From the NCBI GenBank assembly GCA_900757235.1, contig CAAENB010000074.1:1-14996 (forward strand): a DNA stretch of 14,996 nt. The letters run 5' to 3'. Origin of the DNA: an uncultured Collinsella sp. GTDB taxonomy: Bacteria; Actinomycetota; Coriobacteriia; Coriobacteriales; Coriobacteriaceae. The notes below the pieces were generated by a model that ran no database searches, was not told the origin of the DNA, and saw only the letters and a program-made list of their open reading frames with translations. This document shows, piece after piece, positions 6,725 through 14,731 of the stretch. A program made the translations under genes and the position numbers. The number at the start of each line of letters is the position of its first letter. Position 1 is the stretch's first letter.

Positions 6725-7492
6725 CTAGTTGAACTGCTCGCGGTACGCCTTGCAGACCTCATCGACCGGACCGTCCATGCGAAGGTCACCCTTCTCAATC
6801 CAAACGGCACGCTGGCAGATGCGCTCAACCTGCTCCATGGAGTGCGAAACGAACAGAACCGTCACGTCGCCGCTCTGGATAAAGTGCTGGATGCGGGCCT
6901 CGCACTTCTGCTGGAAGAACACATCACCGACGGACAGCGTCTCGTCAACGATCAGAATATCGGGCTCGGTAATCGTCGCGATTGCAAAGGCAATACGCGC
7001 AACCATGCCCGAGGAGAAGTTCTTAAGCGGCATGTCGACAAAGTTCTGAAGCTCAGCGAACTCGATAATGCCGTCAAAGTTGACGTCGATGAACTCCTTG
7101 GTATAGCCGAGCAGGGCGCCGTTCAGATAGATGTTCTCGCGGGCGGTCAGCTCGGGATCAAAGCCGGCACCAAGCTCAATCAGCGGCGCGATGTTACCGT
7201 GCACCTTAACGCTGCCCTCGCTTGGCTCAAGCACGCCAGCGATAATCTTGAGCATCGTAGACTTGCCGGAGCCATTGGTGCCAACCAGACCCACGACCTC
7301 GCCACGATGAATATCAAACGAAATATGCTTAAGCGCCCTAAACTCCTCAAAGAACAACTCGTGCTTGGCAAGCTTGATGAAGTACTCCTTGAGGTTGGTC
7401 AGCGACTCGGACGCCATGTTAAAGATCATGGTGACGTCGTCGACCTCGACAGCCAGAGGCTGCTCGCTGTAATCAACAACAGATTCAGTCAT
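6725..7492 (-). CDS. ABC-2 polysaccharide export ATPase (TagH/Wzt-like)
   Basis: Cytoplasmic ATPase subunit that should power export of a lipid-linked surface polymer (teichoic acid, O-antigen or rhamnan type) with the permease encoded just upstream. The 255-aa protein has the P-loop GTNGSGKST (71-79), LGAGFDPELTARENI (107-121) in the region typical of this subfamily, the signature NFSSGM (158-163), Walker B DILIVDE (178-184) and the switch His217 in SHS. The N-terminal insert between the first strand and the P-loop (FNMASESLTNLKEYF onward) is also seen in polysaccharide exporters. It lacks the C-terminal carbohydrate-binding domain of E. coli O9a Wzt and the long tail of Bacillus TagH. The ATG at 7492 is preferred over GTG at 7495 because AAGGAG (7505-7500) then has a 7-nt spacer. 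Only 11 nt separate it from the permease stop, so the two form an operon. Confidence 0.9.
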   Translation of the reverse strand: MTESVVDYSEQPLAVEVDDVTMIFNMASESLTNLKEYFIKLAKHELFFEEFRALKHISFDIHRGEVVGLVGTNGSGKSTMLKIIAGVLEPSEGSVKVHGNIAPLIELGAGFDPELTARENIYLNGALLGYTKEFIDVNFDGIIEFAELQNFVDMPLKNFSSGMVARIAFAIATITEPDILIVDETLSVGDVFFQQKCEARIQHFIQSGDVTVLFVSHSMEQVERICQRAVWIEKGDLRMDGPVDEVCKAYREQFN

Positions 7493-7503
7493 CACAGCAC
7501 TCC

Positions 7504-8349
7504 TTAGATGTAGAGGATGAACTTGCGCTCGGACTTATGGAACACGGTATAGCCAATAACAAGCGCAAGAACCGCCCAAGCAGCGCACATACCAAACGTC
7601 ATAAGCGAGGGCGTAGTTTGGAACAGAAAGATATCGCGCATAAACTGCAGGTAGTTGTACATGGGGTTCGCATACATCAAGATACGCACGAGATGCGGCA
7701 TTTGCGCAATATAGTCAGTCGTCCAGAAGATGGGCGTAATATAAGTCCACGCCGTAATGACTACGCTCCACAGATGCATAACGTCGCGGAAAAAGACCGT
7801 AAGGGCAGAGAGCATCATGCCCAGGCCCATGCAGAAGCACATAAGCAGCAGCAGGCAAACCGGCAGCAGAATCAGGTGCCAAGAAGGCATAACGCGGAAC
7901 CACAGCATGACGATGGCGACGGCGACCAGCGAGAAGGCAAAGTTCACCAGCGAGAAAAGCACTTTCTGCACCGGGAAGACCCAGCGGTGCACCTTAACCT
8001 TCTTGAGCAGAGGGGCAGCACCCACGATCGACGTTAGGGCCTGGTTCGTGGACTCGGACATGACGGCAAAGGTAACGTTACCCACGATCAAGTACAGCGG
8101 GTACATCTCGGGCGTCATTGATCCATTGCGGCCCTGGCCAAAAATCGTCGAGAACACGATGGCCATGACGATCATCATCAGCAGCGGGTTGAGAACCGAC
8201 CATGCGACGCCCAGAACGCTACGGCGATACTTGATCTTAAAATCCTTGGTAACCAGCTGACGAAGGATAAACGCGTCCTTCTCAAATTCGTTCTTAGCAA
8301 ACGTCGCAGGCAGACTGCGAGTTTCTTGTTGCTTTGTCTGATCCGACAC
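7504..8349 (-). CDS. ABC-2 polysaccharide export permease (TagG/Wzm-like)
   Basis: Integral membrane subunit of the polysaccharide exporter, with a predicted 281 aa. It shows the family's amphipathic N-terminus and first helix (LVTKDFKIKYRRSVLGVAW, then SVLNPLLMM) and the hallmark FFRDVMHLW before WTYITPIFW. About six membrane segments can be seen, typical of ABC-2 exporters. The reading frame extends upstream to a TTG at 8382, but the GTG at 8349 has AAAGGAG (8364-8358) at an 8-nt spacing and is the better start. The ATPase gene follows 11 nt downstream. The polymer carried is not determined by the sequence; the glycosyltransferase and rmlD neighbours suggest a cell-wall glycan. Confidence 0.9.
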   Translation of the reverse strand: MSDQTKQQETRSLPATFAKNEFEKDAFILRQLVTKDFKIKYRRSVLGVAWSVLNPLLMMIVMAIVFSTIFGQGRNGSMTPEMYPLYLIVGNVTFAVMSESTNQALTSIVGAAPLLKKVKVHRWVFPVQKVLFSLVNFAFSLVAVAIVMLWFRVMPSWHLILLPVCLLLLMCFCMGLGMMLSALTVFFRDVMHLWSVVITAWTYITPIFWTTDYIAQMPHLVRILMYANPMYNYLQFMRDIFLFQTTPSLMTFGMCAAWAVLALVIGYTVFHKSERKFILYI

Positions 8350-8357
8350 GGATGCAA

Positions 8358-8364
8358 CTCCTTT
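8358..8364 (-). promoter_or_regulatory. Ribosome binding site that decides the permease start
   Basis: AAAGGAG on the minus strand lies 8 nt before the GTG at 8349. It falls inside the longer reading frame that would begin with TTG at 8382, which argues against that longer form. Confidence 0.7.
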
Positions 8365-8388
8365 ACTCGTAATCGTTGACAAACGAAC

Positions 8389-8424
8389 AGTATAGACCCG
8401 CCCTCAACGCCATAGAGCGGCGTT
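8389..8424 (-). promoter_or_regulatory. Possible promoter region of the ABC exporter operon, with a small palindrome
   Basis: In the 89-nt gap between the DUF6020-like gene and the permease gene, the minus strand carries TATACT (8394-8389), a near-consensus -10. A palindrome AACGCC-7 nt-GGCGTT (8406-8424) covers the place where a -35 would lie. No clear TTGACA match is present. The palindrome lacks a T-run, so it is more likely an operator or chance than a terminator. Confidence 0.3.
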
Positions 8425-8438
8425 ACGAAACTGGAGAA

Positions 8439-10316
8439 CTATCCCACAACATCGGTTTTGGGCCGGCTTTCGCTAGACAGCAAACCGCGAACAACCACCA
8501 CAAGCACAACCGGAAGACCAAATTGAGCGGCCACGATATAACGGGGCCAATACCAAATAGGACTAGCAATGAATAGCGTTCCATACAACAACAAAAATGG
8601 CAAAAGCGGCAAAGCGAACCTTGCCCGACCGTGCGACACTAACAGAACTGCCGAAAACATGAGCAGCCAAAAGACAGCGGCCCCAGAAATAGACCAAGCG
8701 CTCAGCCCAATCACCACATCGACACTATCGCCAAGGGGTGCAAGCAGGTTGCGAAATGCAACTCCAGCAGAAGCCTCAGCGTCGGCCACAAGGTTATACG
8801 GAGCGCCCATGAGATAGTTTTCGGGCAGACCGTCAGCACCCTTTACATTTGGGGCCCAAAAACCAAACGTCTGCAGCTCCCACGCCTCAAAGAATATCGA
8901 GGGGTTACGCGAGAGCATCGAGGCCCAATGAGTCCAAAACCCATCCACAAGATGCTCCGCATTAAAGTCTTCATTCCATTTAAGCGGATCGATTAAACTG
9001 GGGCGGTACACCTCTTTGTAACGATCGAGCGGAAGCAGCTCGTTCATATAAGAACGGTCGGACTCGCTCATATCGCCGTCGAGCGCGGCAACGCGAGCCA
9101 TCTGGGCAAGCGGAATACCCGCTGACTCAACAGCTTCCGATGGGACAACGCCCATTGCCGAGTACACGGGCCCCGTAATAACCAAACATGTTACAAACGC
9201 CAAACCGAGAGATACGGCCAAACGAGGGGCAGGCTCCATCGGGGCAATGCGGCCGAGTCGGTTCAATACCGCGGCGATCGCAAGCGCCACAAATAGCGCA
9301 GCGCAAATATACAAACCGTTATTTCGCAGAAGCATAACGCCCAACGCCAGGGCGCCAAAGACGAGCAAACGTAACACGCTCGACCAGGAACCCTTTCCCA
9401 TAACGGCATCGGCAAGCATGGTCACCACCAAGACAAGGCAACAGGAAAACAGCGGGTCTTTCCAGAGCGCCACAGAGTAAAGAGCGCAATACCGAGACAA
9501 GCCGAAAAAGGCTACGAGCAGCCAGGACCAGCGAGAGGAGACCCCCAAACGGGAAGTCACCCAAATAGATAGATAGCCAAACATGCTGGCAACACATGCC
9601 ATCTGAAACACCGTTAGCAAGGCAACGCCCGCCGAAGGGCCCATCCCCATTAGGCCGGCAATCTTGATACAGGCAGCCATCATCATGGTGAATGCAACCG
9701 GATGATGGTTGCTCAAAGGATTCCACCCCATAATCTGCGCTAATGACGAGAAGGTATCGCCAAAAAACAGGCCGGGACAATACCTCAGGAAGAACGGAAG
9801 ATACAAAAGAAATATCACTAGGGCACGAACCGTAACGGACAGGACTCGAATGGACGAGCCGCCACCATCCATCCGCAACGTGCCCTCGCTGTAACTACAG
9901 CAGCACAAACGGCTAGACAGTTGAACAAGGGCCGATAAGACCCAAAAGACCAACGCCGACATCACACAAAAGGCAACAATATCAAGCGCGGAATACGACT
10001 CAATATAGTTCTCGCAAATCCCACCGGCAATCACCGGTTCAGTCACGACAATATGTGCGCCCAGCACAAGAACAAGCGAAAATACAAGGGAAAGTACCAA
10101 GCAGCAAACTCGGCCCACGAGAGACGGAAATGCAAAATCCCCGCACCCCATCTTATTGAAGTAGACCAATGATGCGATTATCGCAACGCATGCCAAGACC
10201 GATGGAAACAGGTCGAAGGAACCACTACAATACGTCACCGTAACGATGCTTGCTGCAACCAGCAGAACAGCACGTGCCACGTCTAATAACTTGAGCTGTC
10301 GAATCAATGCGTCCAT
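8439..10316 (-). CDS. DUF6020-like polytopic membrane protein, probable GT-C glycosyltransferase
   Basis: Large membrane protein of a predicted 625 aa with roughly a dozen hydrophobic segments and one extracytoplasmic stretch (about 390-530). Features resembling the DUF6020 family are RYCPGLFFGDT (178-188) with a conserved acidic residue after the membrane segment, SNHHPVAFT (202-210), a KDP motif (286-288), RNNGLY (331-336) and GIPLAQMARV (400-409). GT-C enzymes use lipid-phosphate-linked sugars on the outer face, with an acidic residue in the first outside loop; Asp187 is a candidate. The function is inferred, since DUF6020 has no established activity known to me. The protein is cysteine-rich, including CCC at 138-140. 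The ATG at 10316 is chosen as start, but its Shine-Dalgarno is weak and the frame is open to a TTG at 10355. It lies divergent from the GT2 operon, 49 nt away. Confidence 0.75.
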   Translation of the reverse strand: MDALIRQLKLLDVARAVLLVAASIVTVTYCSGSFDLFPSVLACVAIIASLVYFNKMGCGDFAFPSLVGRVCCLVLSLVFSLVLVLGAHIVVTEPVIAGGICENYIESYSALDIVAFCVMSALVFWVLSALVQLSSRLCCCSYSEGTLRMDGGGSSIRVLSVTVRALVIFLLYLPFFLRYCPGLFFGDTFSSLAQIMGWNPLSNHHPVAFTMMMAACIKIAGLMGMGPSAGVALLTVFQMACVASMFGYLSIWVTSRLGVSSRWSWLLVAFFGLSRYCALYSVALWKDPLFSCCLVLVVTMLADAVMGKGSWSSVLRLLVFGALALGVMLLRNNGLYICAALFVALAIAAVLNRLGRIAPMEPAPRLAVSLGLAFVTCLVITGPVYSAMGVVPSEAVESAGIPLAQMARVAALDGDMSESDRSYMNELLPLDRYKEVYRPSLIDPLKWNEDFNAEHLVDGFWTHWASMLSRNPSIFFEAWELQTFGFWAPNVKGADGLPENYLMGAPYNLVADAEASAGVAFRNLLAPLGDSVDVVIGLSAWSISGAAVFWLLMFSAVLLVSHGRARFALPLLPFLLLYGTLFIASPIWYWPRYIVAAQFGLPVVLVVVVRGLLSSESRPKTDVVG

Positions 10317-10330
10317 CCTAACCACGTAAC

Positions 10331-10336
10331 AAACGA
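10331..10336 (-). promoter_or_regulatory. Possible -10 element (TACAAT) of the DUF6020-like gene
   Basis: TACAAT on the minus strand lies 14 nt before the ATG at 10316, which would give a leader of only about 8 nt. The expected -35 position would coincide with the ribosome binding site of the divergent GT2 gene and does not match the consensus. This is a weak call. Confidence 0.25.
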
Positions 10337-10365
10337 TTCGATTGTACGCGACCAAAGGAACATTT

Positions 10366-11328
10366 ATGGCCGAGCAAACGATTGCCGTTATTATCCCCTG
10401 CTACAACGAGGCAGTCACTATCGGAAAAGTCATCGATGACTTTCGCCGCGAACTTCCGGAGGCGACAATCTATGTGTACGACAACAACTCGTCGGACGAT
10501 ACTTCCCGCATCGCAACAGAACATGGCGCAACGGTGCGTTTTGAGCCGCGTCAGGGAAAGGGCAATGTCTGCCGTCAGATGTTCCGCGATATCGATGCCG
10601 ATTGTTACCTGATGGTTGACGGAGACGACACCTACCCCGCCGAAGCGGCAAAAGCCCTCTGCGGACCCATCCTTAACGGCACGGCCGACATGACGGTCGG
10701 AGACCGCCTTTCCAATGGAACCTACGCCGAGGAAAACAAACGCGCCTTCCACGGTTTTGGCAACAACCTAGTTCGCGCCATGATTAAGTGGATCTATGGC
10801 TATAGCTTCGACGACGTTATGACGGGCTATCGCGCCATGAGCCGCCCCTTTGTCAAAACGTTCCCCGTGCTTTCCGAGGGCTTTCAAATCGAAACCGAAC
10901 TCTCCATCCATGCCGTCGACCACCGTTGGCGCATCAAGGACGTACCCATTGAGTACCGCGATCGCCCCGAAGGATCCGAGTCTAAGCTCAATACCGTTAG
11001 CGACGGCATCAAGGTCGTCGCTATGATCGGCACGTTGTTCAAGGACTACCGACCGCTCAAGTTCTTCAGTCTAGTCGCGCTTCTGTTTGCGATTATCGGT
11101 CTCGCACTGGGCATCCCCATCATTATCGAGTATTTCCAGACCGGGCTCGTCCCCCGCTTCCCTACCGCAATGCTCGCCGCATCATTTATGTTCTTATGTG
11201 GCCTGAGCCTCGCAACGGGCCTTATCCTCGATTCCGTTGCAAAGGTTGAGCGTAAGCAGTGGGAGGTCAACGTGTACAACACATACGACTGCAATAGCTG
11301 CTTCGGCGCCGAGAATAACGCGAGGTAA
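10366..11328 (+). CDS. Membrane-anchored family 2 glycosyltransferase (DPM1/dolichol-phosphate sugar synthase-like)
   Basis: Predicted 320-aa GT2 enzyme that probably moves a sugar from a nucleotide donor to undecaprenyl phosphate on the cytoplasmic face. The GT-A fold starts with IAVIIPCYNE (6-15), continues with YDNNSSDDT (38-46) and RQGKGNVCRQMF (62-73), and has the metal-binding DGDD (85-88). MTGYRAMSR (152-160) and EGFQIETE (171-178) are typical of DPM1/DPG-synthase-like proteins. Two C-terminal membrane helices (about 233-255 and 267-289) anchor it. The ATG at 10366 has AAAGGA (10354-10359) with a 6-nt spacer. The next GT2 gene follows after 5 nt. Sugar specificity cannot be read from the sequence. 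Confidence 0.88.
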   Translation: MAEQTIAVIIPCYNEAVTIGKVIDDFRRELPEATIYVYDNNSSDDTSRIATEHGATVRFEPRQGKGNVCRQMFRDIDADCYLMVDGDDTYPAEAAKALCGPILNGTADMTVGDRLSNGTYAEENKRAFHGFGNNLVRAMIKWIYGYSFDDVMTGYRAMSRPFVKTFPVLSEGFQIETELSIHAVDHRWRIKDVPIEYRDRPEGSESKLNTVSDGIKVVAMIGTLFKDYRPLKFFSLVALLFAIIGLALGIPIIIEYFQTGLVPRFPTAMLAASFMFLCGLSLATGLILDSVAKVERKQWEVNVYNTYDCNSCFGAENNAR

Positions 11329-11333
11329 ATCGC

Positions 11334-12302
11334 ATGCCGCTCATTTCTATTGTCGTGCCGTGCTACAACGAGCAGGAGTCGCTTCCGATCTTTCTCAAGG
11401 AGCTCGATTGCGTTGCCTGCAGCATGGCAAAAATCGATTCCAACATATCCTTTGAAGCGATTCTTATCGATGATGGGTCAAAGGACGCAACGCTTTCTGT
11501 AATGAAAGAAGAAGCTGCCGCGATGCATCCGTACGCCATTAGGTGGTACTCCTTCTCGAGAAACTTTGGCAAGGAGGCGGGATTGTACGCTGGACTCCAG
11601 CACGCCAAGGGCGACTATGTCGCTACCATGGACGCCGACATGCAGGATCCACCCTCGCTCCTGCCGCAGATGTACGAAATCTTGCAAACCGAAGACTATG
11701 ACAACGTCGCTACGCGCAGGACCACCCGCGAAGGCGAGCCTCCCATCAGATCATTCTTCGCCCGCATGTTTTACAAGATCATCAACCGCATTTCCAATGC
11801 TGACATCGTCGATGGCGCACGCGACTTTCGACTTATGAAACGGCCCATGGTCGACGCCATCGTTTCCATGGGCGAATACAACCGATTCTCCAAGGGCATT
11901 TACGGATGGGTCGGTTTTAAAACAAAATGGCTCCCCTACGTAAACATTAATCGCGTTGCGGGCGAGACCAAATGGAGCTTCTTCACGCTCCTTCTCTATT
12001 CCATCGATGGCATTGTCGCGTTTTCCACCGCACCGCTCTCCATTGCCGCTCTTACGGGCATCGTTTTCTGTCTCATCGCTATTGTTGGATTTGTCGTCAT
12101 CCTGGTAAAAACGCTAGTCTGGGGTGACCCCGTCGGCGGATGGCCGTCACTCGCCTGCCTCATAACGCTGTTTGGTGGCATGCAACTTCTGTGCCTGGGG
12201 ATTATCGGTGAATACTTGGCAAAAGCCTACTTGGAAACCAAGCGACGCCCCATCTATATCATTCGAGAGTCCAACGAGGAATCTGATGACACGGTCTACT
12301 AA
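11334..12302 (+). CDS. Membrane-anchored family 2 glycosyltransferase (GtrB/CsbB-like)
   Basis: Predicted 322-aa polyprenyl-phosphate glycosyltransferase. It opens with ISIVVPCYNE (4-13), has LIDDGSKD (44-51), FSRNFGKEAGLYAGL (74-88), the DAD metal motif (100-102) and QDPP (104-107). The GtrB/CsbB-type segment ARDFRLMKR (162-170) is followed by RFSKGIYGWVGFK (184-196) and ETKWSF (211-216). Two C-terminal helices (about 238-260 and 270-294) match the GtrB topology. In Bacillus subtilis the related CsbB forms undecaprenyl-phosphate-GlcNAc for YfhO; here too a YfhO-family gene follows and overlaps by 17 nt, which supports the same division of labour. A GAGG partly overlapping the preceding stop serves as ribosome binding site. 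The sugar is unknown. Confidence 0.88.
   Translation: MPLISIVVPCYNEQESLPIFLKELDCVACSMAKIDSNISFEAILIDDGSKDATLSVMKEEAAAMHPYAIRWYSFSRNFGKEAGLYAGLQHAKGDYVATMDADMQDPPSLLPQMYEILQTEDYDNVATRRTTREGEPPIRSFFARMFYKIINRISNADIVDGARDFRLMKRPMVDAIVSMGEYNRFSKGIYGWVGFKTKWLPYVNINRVAGETKWSFFTLLLYSIDGIVAFSTAPLSIAALTGIVFCLIAIVGFVVILVKTLVWGDPVGGWPSLACLITLFGGMQLLCLGIIGEYLAKAYLETKRRPIYIIRESNEESDDTVY
12276..12280 (+). promoter_or_regulatory. Ribosome binding site that decides the YfhO-family gene start
   Basis: GAGGA lies 5 nt before the ATG at 12286, inside the end of the GtrB/CsbB-like gene. It supports starting at 12286 rather than at the in-frame codon at 12172, which would add 38 residues of atypical N-terminus. 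Confidence 0.7.
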
Positions 12303-14694
12303 TTGCACGTTCAAGAATGCAGCCTTCTACGCTGCCTGTTTTGTGTTTTCCGTCGCGCTGTTTGTTGCCCTCGCCGCAGCGGGGCACATCTACCCCTTTG
12401 GCGACAATTCATTCCTGGCCGACGATCTCAAATACCAATACATCGATTTCTTCTCGTGGTTCCACCGTGTCCTTTTAGGCGAGGCGAATCTTCGCTACTC
12501 CTTCTCCCAGGGACTTGGCATGAACACCTGGGGGCTCTATAGCTACTACCTCGCGAGCCCCTTCAACCTGCTCTGCGCGCTGTTTCCCGCAGACAAGCTG
12601 ACGCTCTTCATATTTGCCATAACCGCGCTCAAACTGGGCTGCATCCACATCAGCACCGCTTGGTATGTGCAAAAGCGCTTTGACCTGTCAAAGCCCGCAG
12701 CATTCCTGCTTTCCCTTTCGTTCACATTTTGCAGTTGGACCATCAGCAACCTTCGCAACCCGCTCTGGATCGATTGTCTGATCCTGCTGCCCATCTGCGC
12801 CTACGGATGCCGCGAGCTCATCCGCAGGCGGCGCATGATCCGCCTCGTCATCGCAACGGCGCTCAATGTCATGTTCTGCTGGTATACGGCCTACATCAGC
12901 ATCCTGTTTCTCTGCATCTTCGTATTGGTCGAATTTGTCGATTATGTTGCAGAAGAAGGATTTAGCTGGAAGCTCACGCTCGATCGCGCCCTGCGATTCG
13001 CCGGGGCTATCGCGCTTGGACTGCTTCTGTCCGCCTGGACCTTTTTGCCGACCATCCTTGCCATGTCCAGGGGCGGACCCGTTCTGGCACTCGGCCCCCT
13101 ACTTAAAACCAGCCTCAAGTCGCTCATCAGGGGCTTTCTTCCCTGCATGTGGGTAAGCAACGAAAGCACACCGCAGTTCTATTGCGGCATCATCATGATG
13201 CTGCTTGCGGTGAGTCTGCTGATTAACCGCACGGTTTCAATCAAGACGCGCATCGCGACACTCGTCGTCACGATAATCCTGGTCGCAAGCTCCGTTTTGA
13301 GCCCGCTCGAGTACATCTGGTGCGGCATGCGCGTCCCCAACGGCTTCTACTCGCGCACGGCTTTTTTGCTGAGCTTCTTTGCGCTGTGGGCTGCGGGCTA
13401 TACCCTGCAGATCCTCAAGGATCAACCTAAATTGCGCCAAGCCTATCGCCCCGCCGTCATCTTGCCACTCCTGGCGCTCACCGCTATTGAACTGTTTGCC
13501 AACGCTCATGTAGTATGGAACCAGCTCTACGCGGGCTATTCCGAAAATACCAACAGGGCCTATGTAGCCACCGCAACCAACACGATCGCTACCACTACAG
13601 AACGGGATTCAGCTCCGTTCTACCGCATCGATCGTACAACCACACGAGCCGATAGTGCCGCTCTAAACGAAGGCCTGGCACTAGGGTATAACCAGCTATC
13701 TTCTTATTCGTCCGCCAATAACCCGCAGGCAATTGCATTGCTCAACTCCCTTGGTTACAGCAGCGTCGGCGAATTCTCGACCCGTTATGCCGAGCCCATT
13801 CTTGCCGTTGATGCCCTGCTAGGAGTCAAGTATGCCATCGCCGAGCAAGCTCCCGCGGGTTATGTAATGGCAAAGGCGAATCAGCCCGAATCCGCAACCG
13901 CGGTCTACGAGAATCCCTATGCGCTCAGTGTAGGCATCACGGCTTCGAACGATATCCAAAACAGCACATTAGAGGGCGAAAACCCCTTCGAAAAGCAGAA
14001 CGACCTGTACAGCAAAATACTGGGTCGTAAGGTCGAGCTCTATACCAAAATCGAGGCCGCAAAGACGGAGGATGGCGAGAGTCTAAAGCAATGGAGCGTT
14101 ACCCTGCCGGCAGGCTCCATCGGATACCTCTACATCAATAAAGATACGAGCGCCGGAAGCTATTGGCCCGTCGCCCTCACCATCGATCAGCGATCAATCA
14201 ATAACGAAGCCTGGAGATTCGACAATAATATCCGCCAGATTGCGGATGCATCGGACGCCCCGAGCCAGCATACGGTGTCAATCGGAGTCGCAGAGGGCTA
14301 TACAGACATGCCCCAAGACAATGAGCCGGTCTTTTACGCCCTCAATCTGGACGTTTTCGAGCAGATTATTAGCGAGCTTAAGACGAGCGAGTTTATTCCG
14401 ACGGTTTTTGAGGACGGAAGAATCGAAGGCGAGTATACCGCCAAGGACGACGGCAACCTGCTGCTGAGCGTTCCGTACGATGAGGGCTGGAACGTAACGG
14501 TAAACGGAACCGCCGCAGAACTAACGCCCGCCGCCGATAAGGGCTTGTCATCCCTGAACATGCAGAAAGGCGCGAATAGAATCGTGATGACCTACAAGAC
14601 TCCGGGCGCCCTTGCGGGGCTTGCAGTGAGTCTGGCGACCTCCGCCCTTGTTGCAGCGGGGCTATTCACCAGGCATAAGAAAAGCCGCCGTTAA
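12286..14694 (+). CDS. YfhO-family membrane glycosyltransferase
   Basis: Predicted 802-aa polytopic protein of the YfhO family (GT-C type). After the first membrane helix (12-32) comes the outside acidic motif ADDLKYQYIDFF (45-56), then SFSQGLGMNTWGLYSYYL (72-89) and SPFNLLCALFP (91-101), and LWIDCLILLP (160-169), all hallmarks of YfhO proteins. About a dozen helices occupy residues 12-410. A long soluble outside domain (about 411-773) contains PYDEGWNVTVNG (730-741), and a last helix (774-794) ends in a basic tail. In Firmicutes YfhO transfers a sugar from undecaprenyl phosphate to lipoteichoic acid, working with CsbB. The gene overlaps the CsbB-like gene by 17 nt, implying coupled synthesis. 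Its stop codon sits in the loop of a terminator hairpin. The acceptor polymer here is unknown. Confidence 0.88.
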   Translation: MTRSTNCTFKNAAFYAACFVFSVALFVALAAAGHIYPFGDNSFLADDLKYQYIDFFSWFHRVLLGEANLRYSFSQGLGMNTWGLYSYYLASPFNLLCALFPADKLTLFIFAITALKLGCIHISTAWYVQKRFDLSKPAAFLLSLSFTFCSWTISNLRNPLWIDCLILLPICAYGCRELIRRRRMIRLVIATALNVMFCWYTAYISILFLCIFVLVEFVDYVAEEGFSWKLTLDRALRFAGAIALGLLLSAWTFLPTILAMSRGGPVLALGPLLKTSLKSLIRGFLPCMWVSNESTPQFYCGIIMMLLAVSLLINRTVSIKTRIATLVVTIILVASSVLSPLEYIWCGMRVPNGFYSRTAFLLSFFALWAAGYTLQILKDQPKLRQAYRPAVILPLLALTAIELFANAHVVWNQLYAGYSENTNRAYVATATNTIATTTERDSAPFYRIDRTTTRADSAALNEGLALGYNQLSSYSSANNPQAIALLNSLGYSSVGEFSTRYAEPILAVDALLGVKYAIAEQAPAGYVMAKANQPESATAVYENPYALSVGITASNDIQNSTLEGENPFEKQNDLYSKILGRKVELYTKIEAAKTEDGESLKQWSVTLPAGSIGYLYINKDTSAGSYWPVALTIDQRSINNEAWRFDNNIRQIADASDAPSQHTVSIGVAEGYTDMPQDNEPVFYALNLDVFEQIISELKTSEFIPTVFEDGRIEGEYTAKDDGNLLLSVPYDEGWNVTVNGTAAELTPAADKGLSSLNMQKGANRIVMTYKTPGALAGLAVSLATSALVAAGLFTRHKKSRR

Positions 14695-14709
14695 CAAGCG
14701 GCGGCTTTT
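14680..14709. terminator. Bidirectional terminator between the YfhO-family gene and rmlD
   Basis: AAAAGCCGCCG (14680-14690) and CGGCGGCTTTT (14699-14709) form a perfect 11-bp stem with loop TTAACAAG. The T-tract on the plus strand and the A-tract on the left arm let it act in both directions on the converging transcripts. Each T-run is only four long. The left arm encodes the last residues of the YfhO-family protein, and the stop codon (14692-14694) is in the loop. Confidence 0.85.
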
Positions 14710-14731
14710 ACTCTCGAAAAGTTAATAGCGG

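Noticed and set aside
8406..8424. Small palindrome as a terminator of the DUF6020-like gene
   Set aside because: The stem is only 6 bp and no T-run follows on the minus strand, so it is noted only as a possible operator near the exporter promoter.
12172..12285. N-terminal extension of 38 residues for the YfhO-family protein
   Set aside because: The extension lies fully inside the GT2 gene, has no family resemblance, and a good GAGGA-ATG start exists at 12286.
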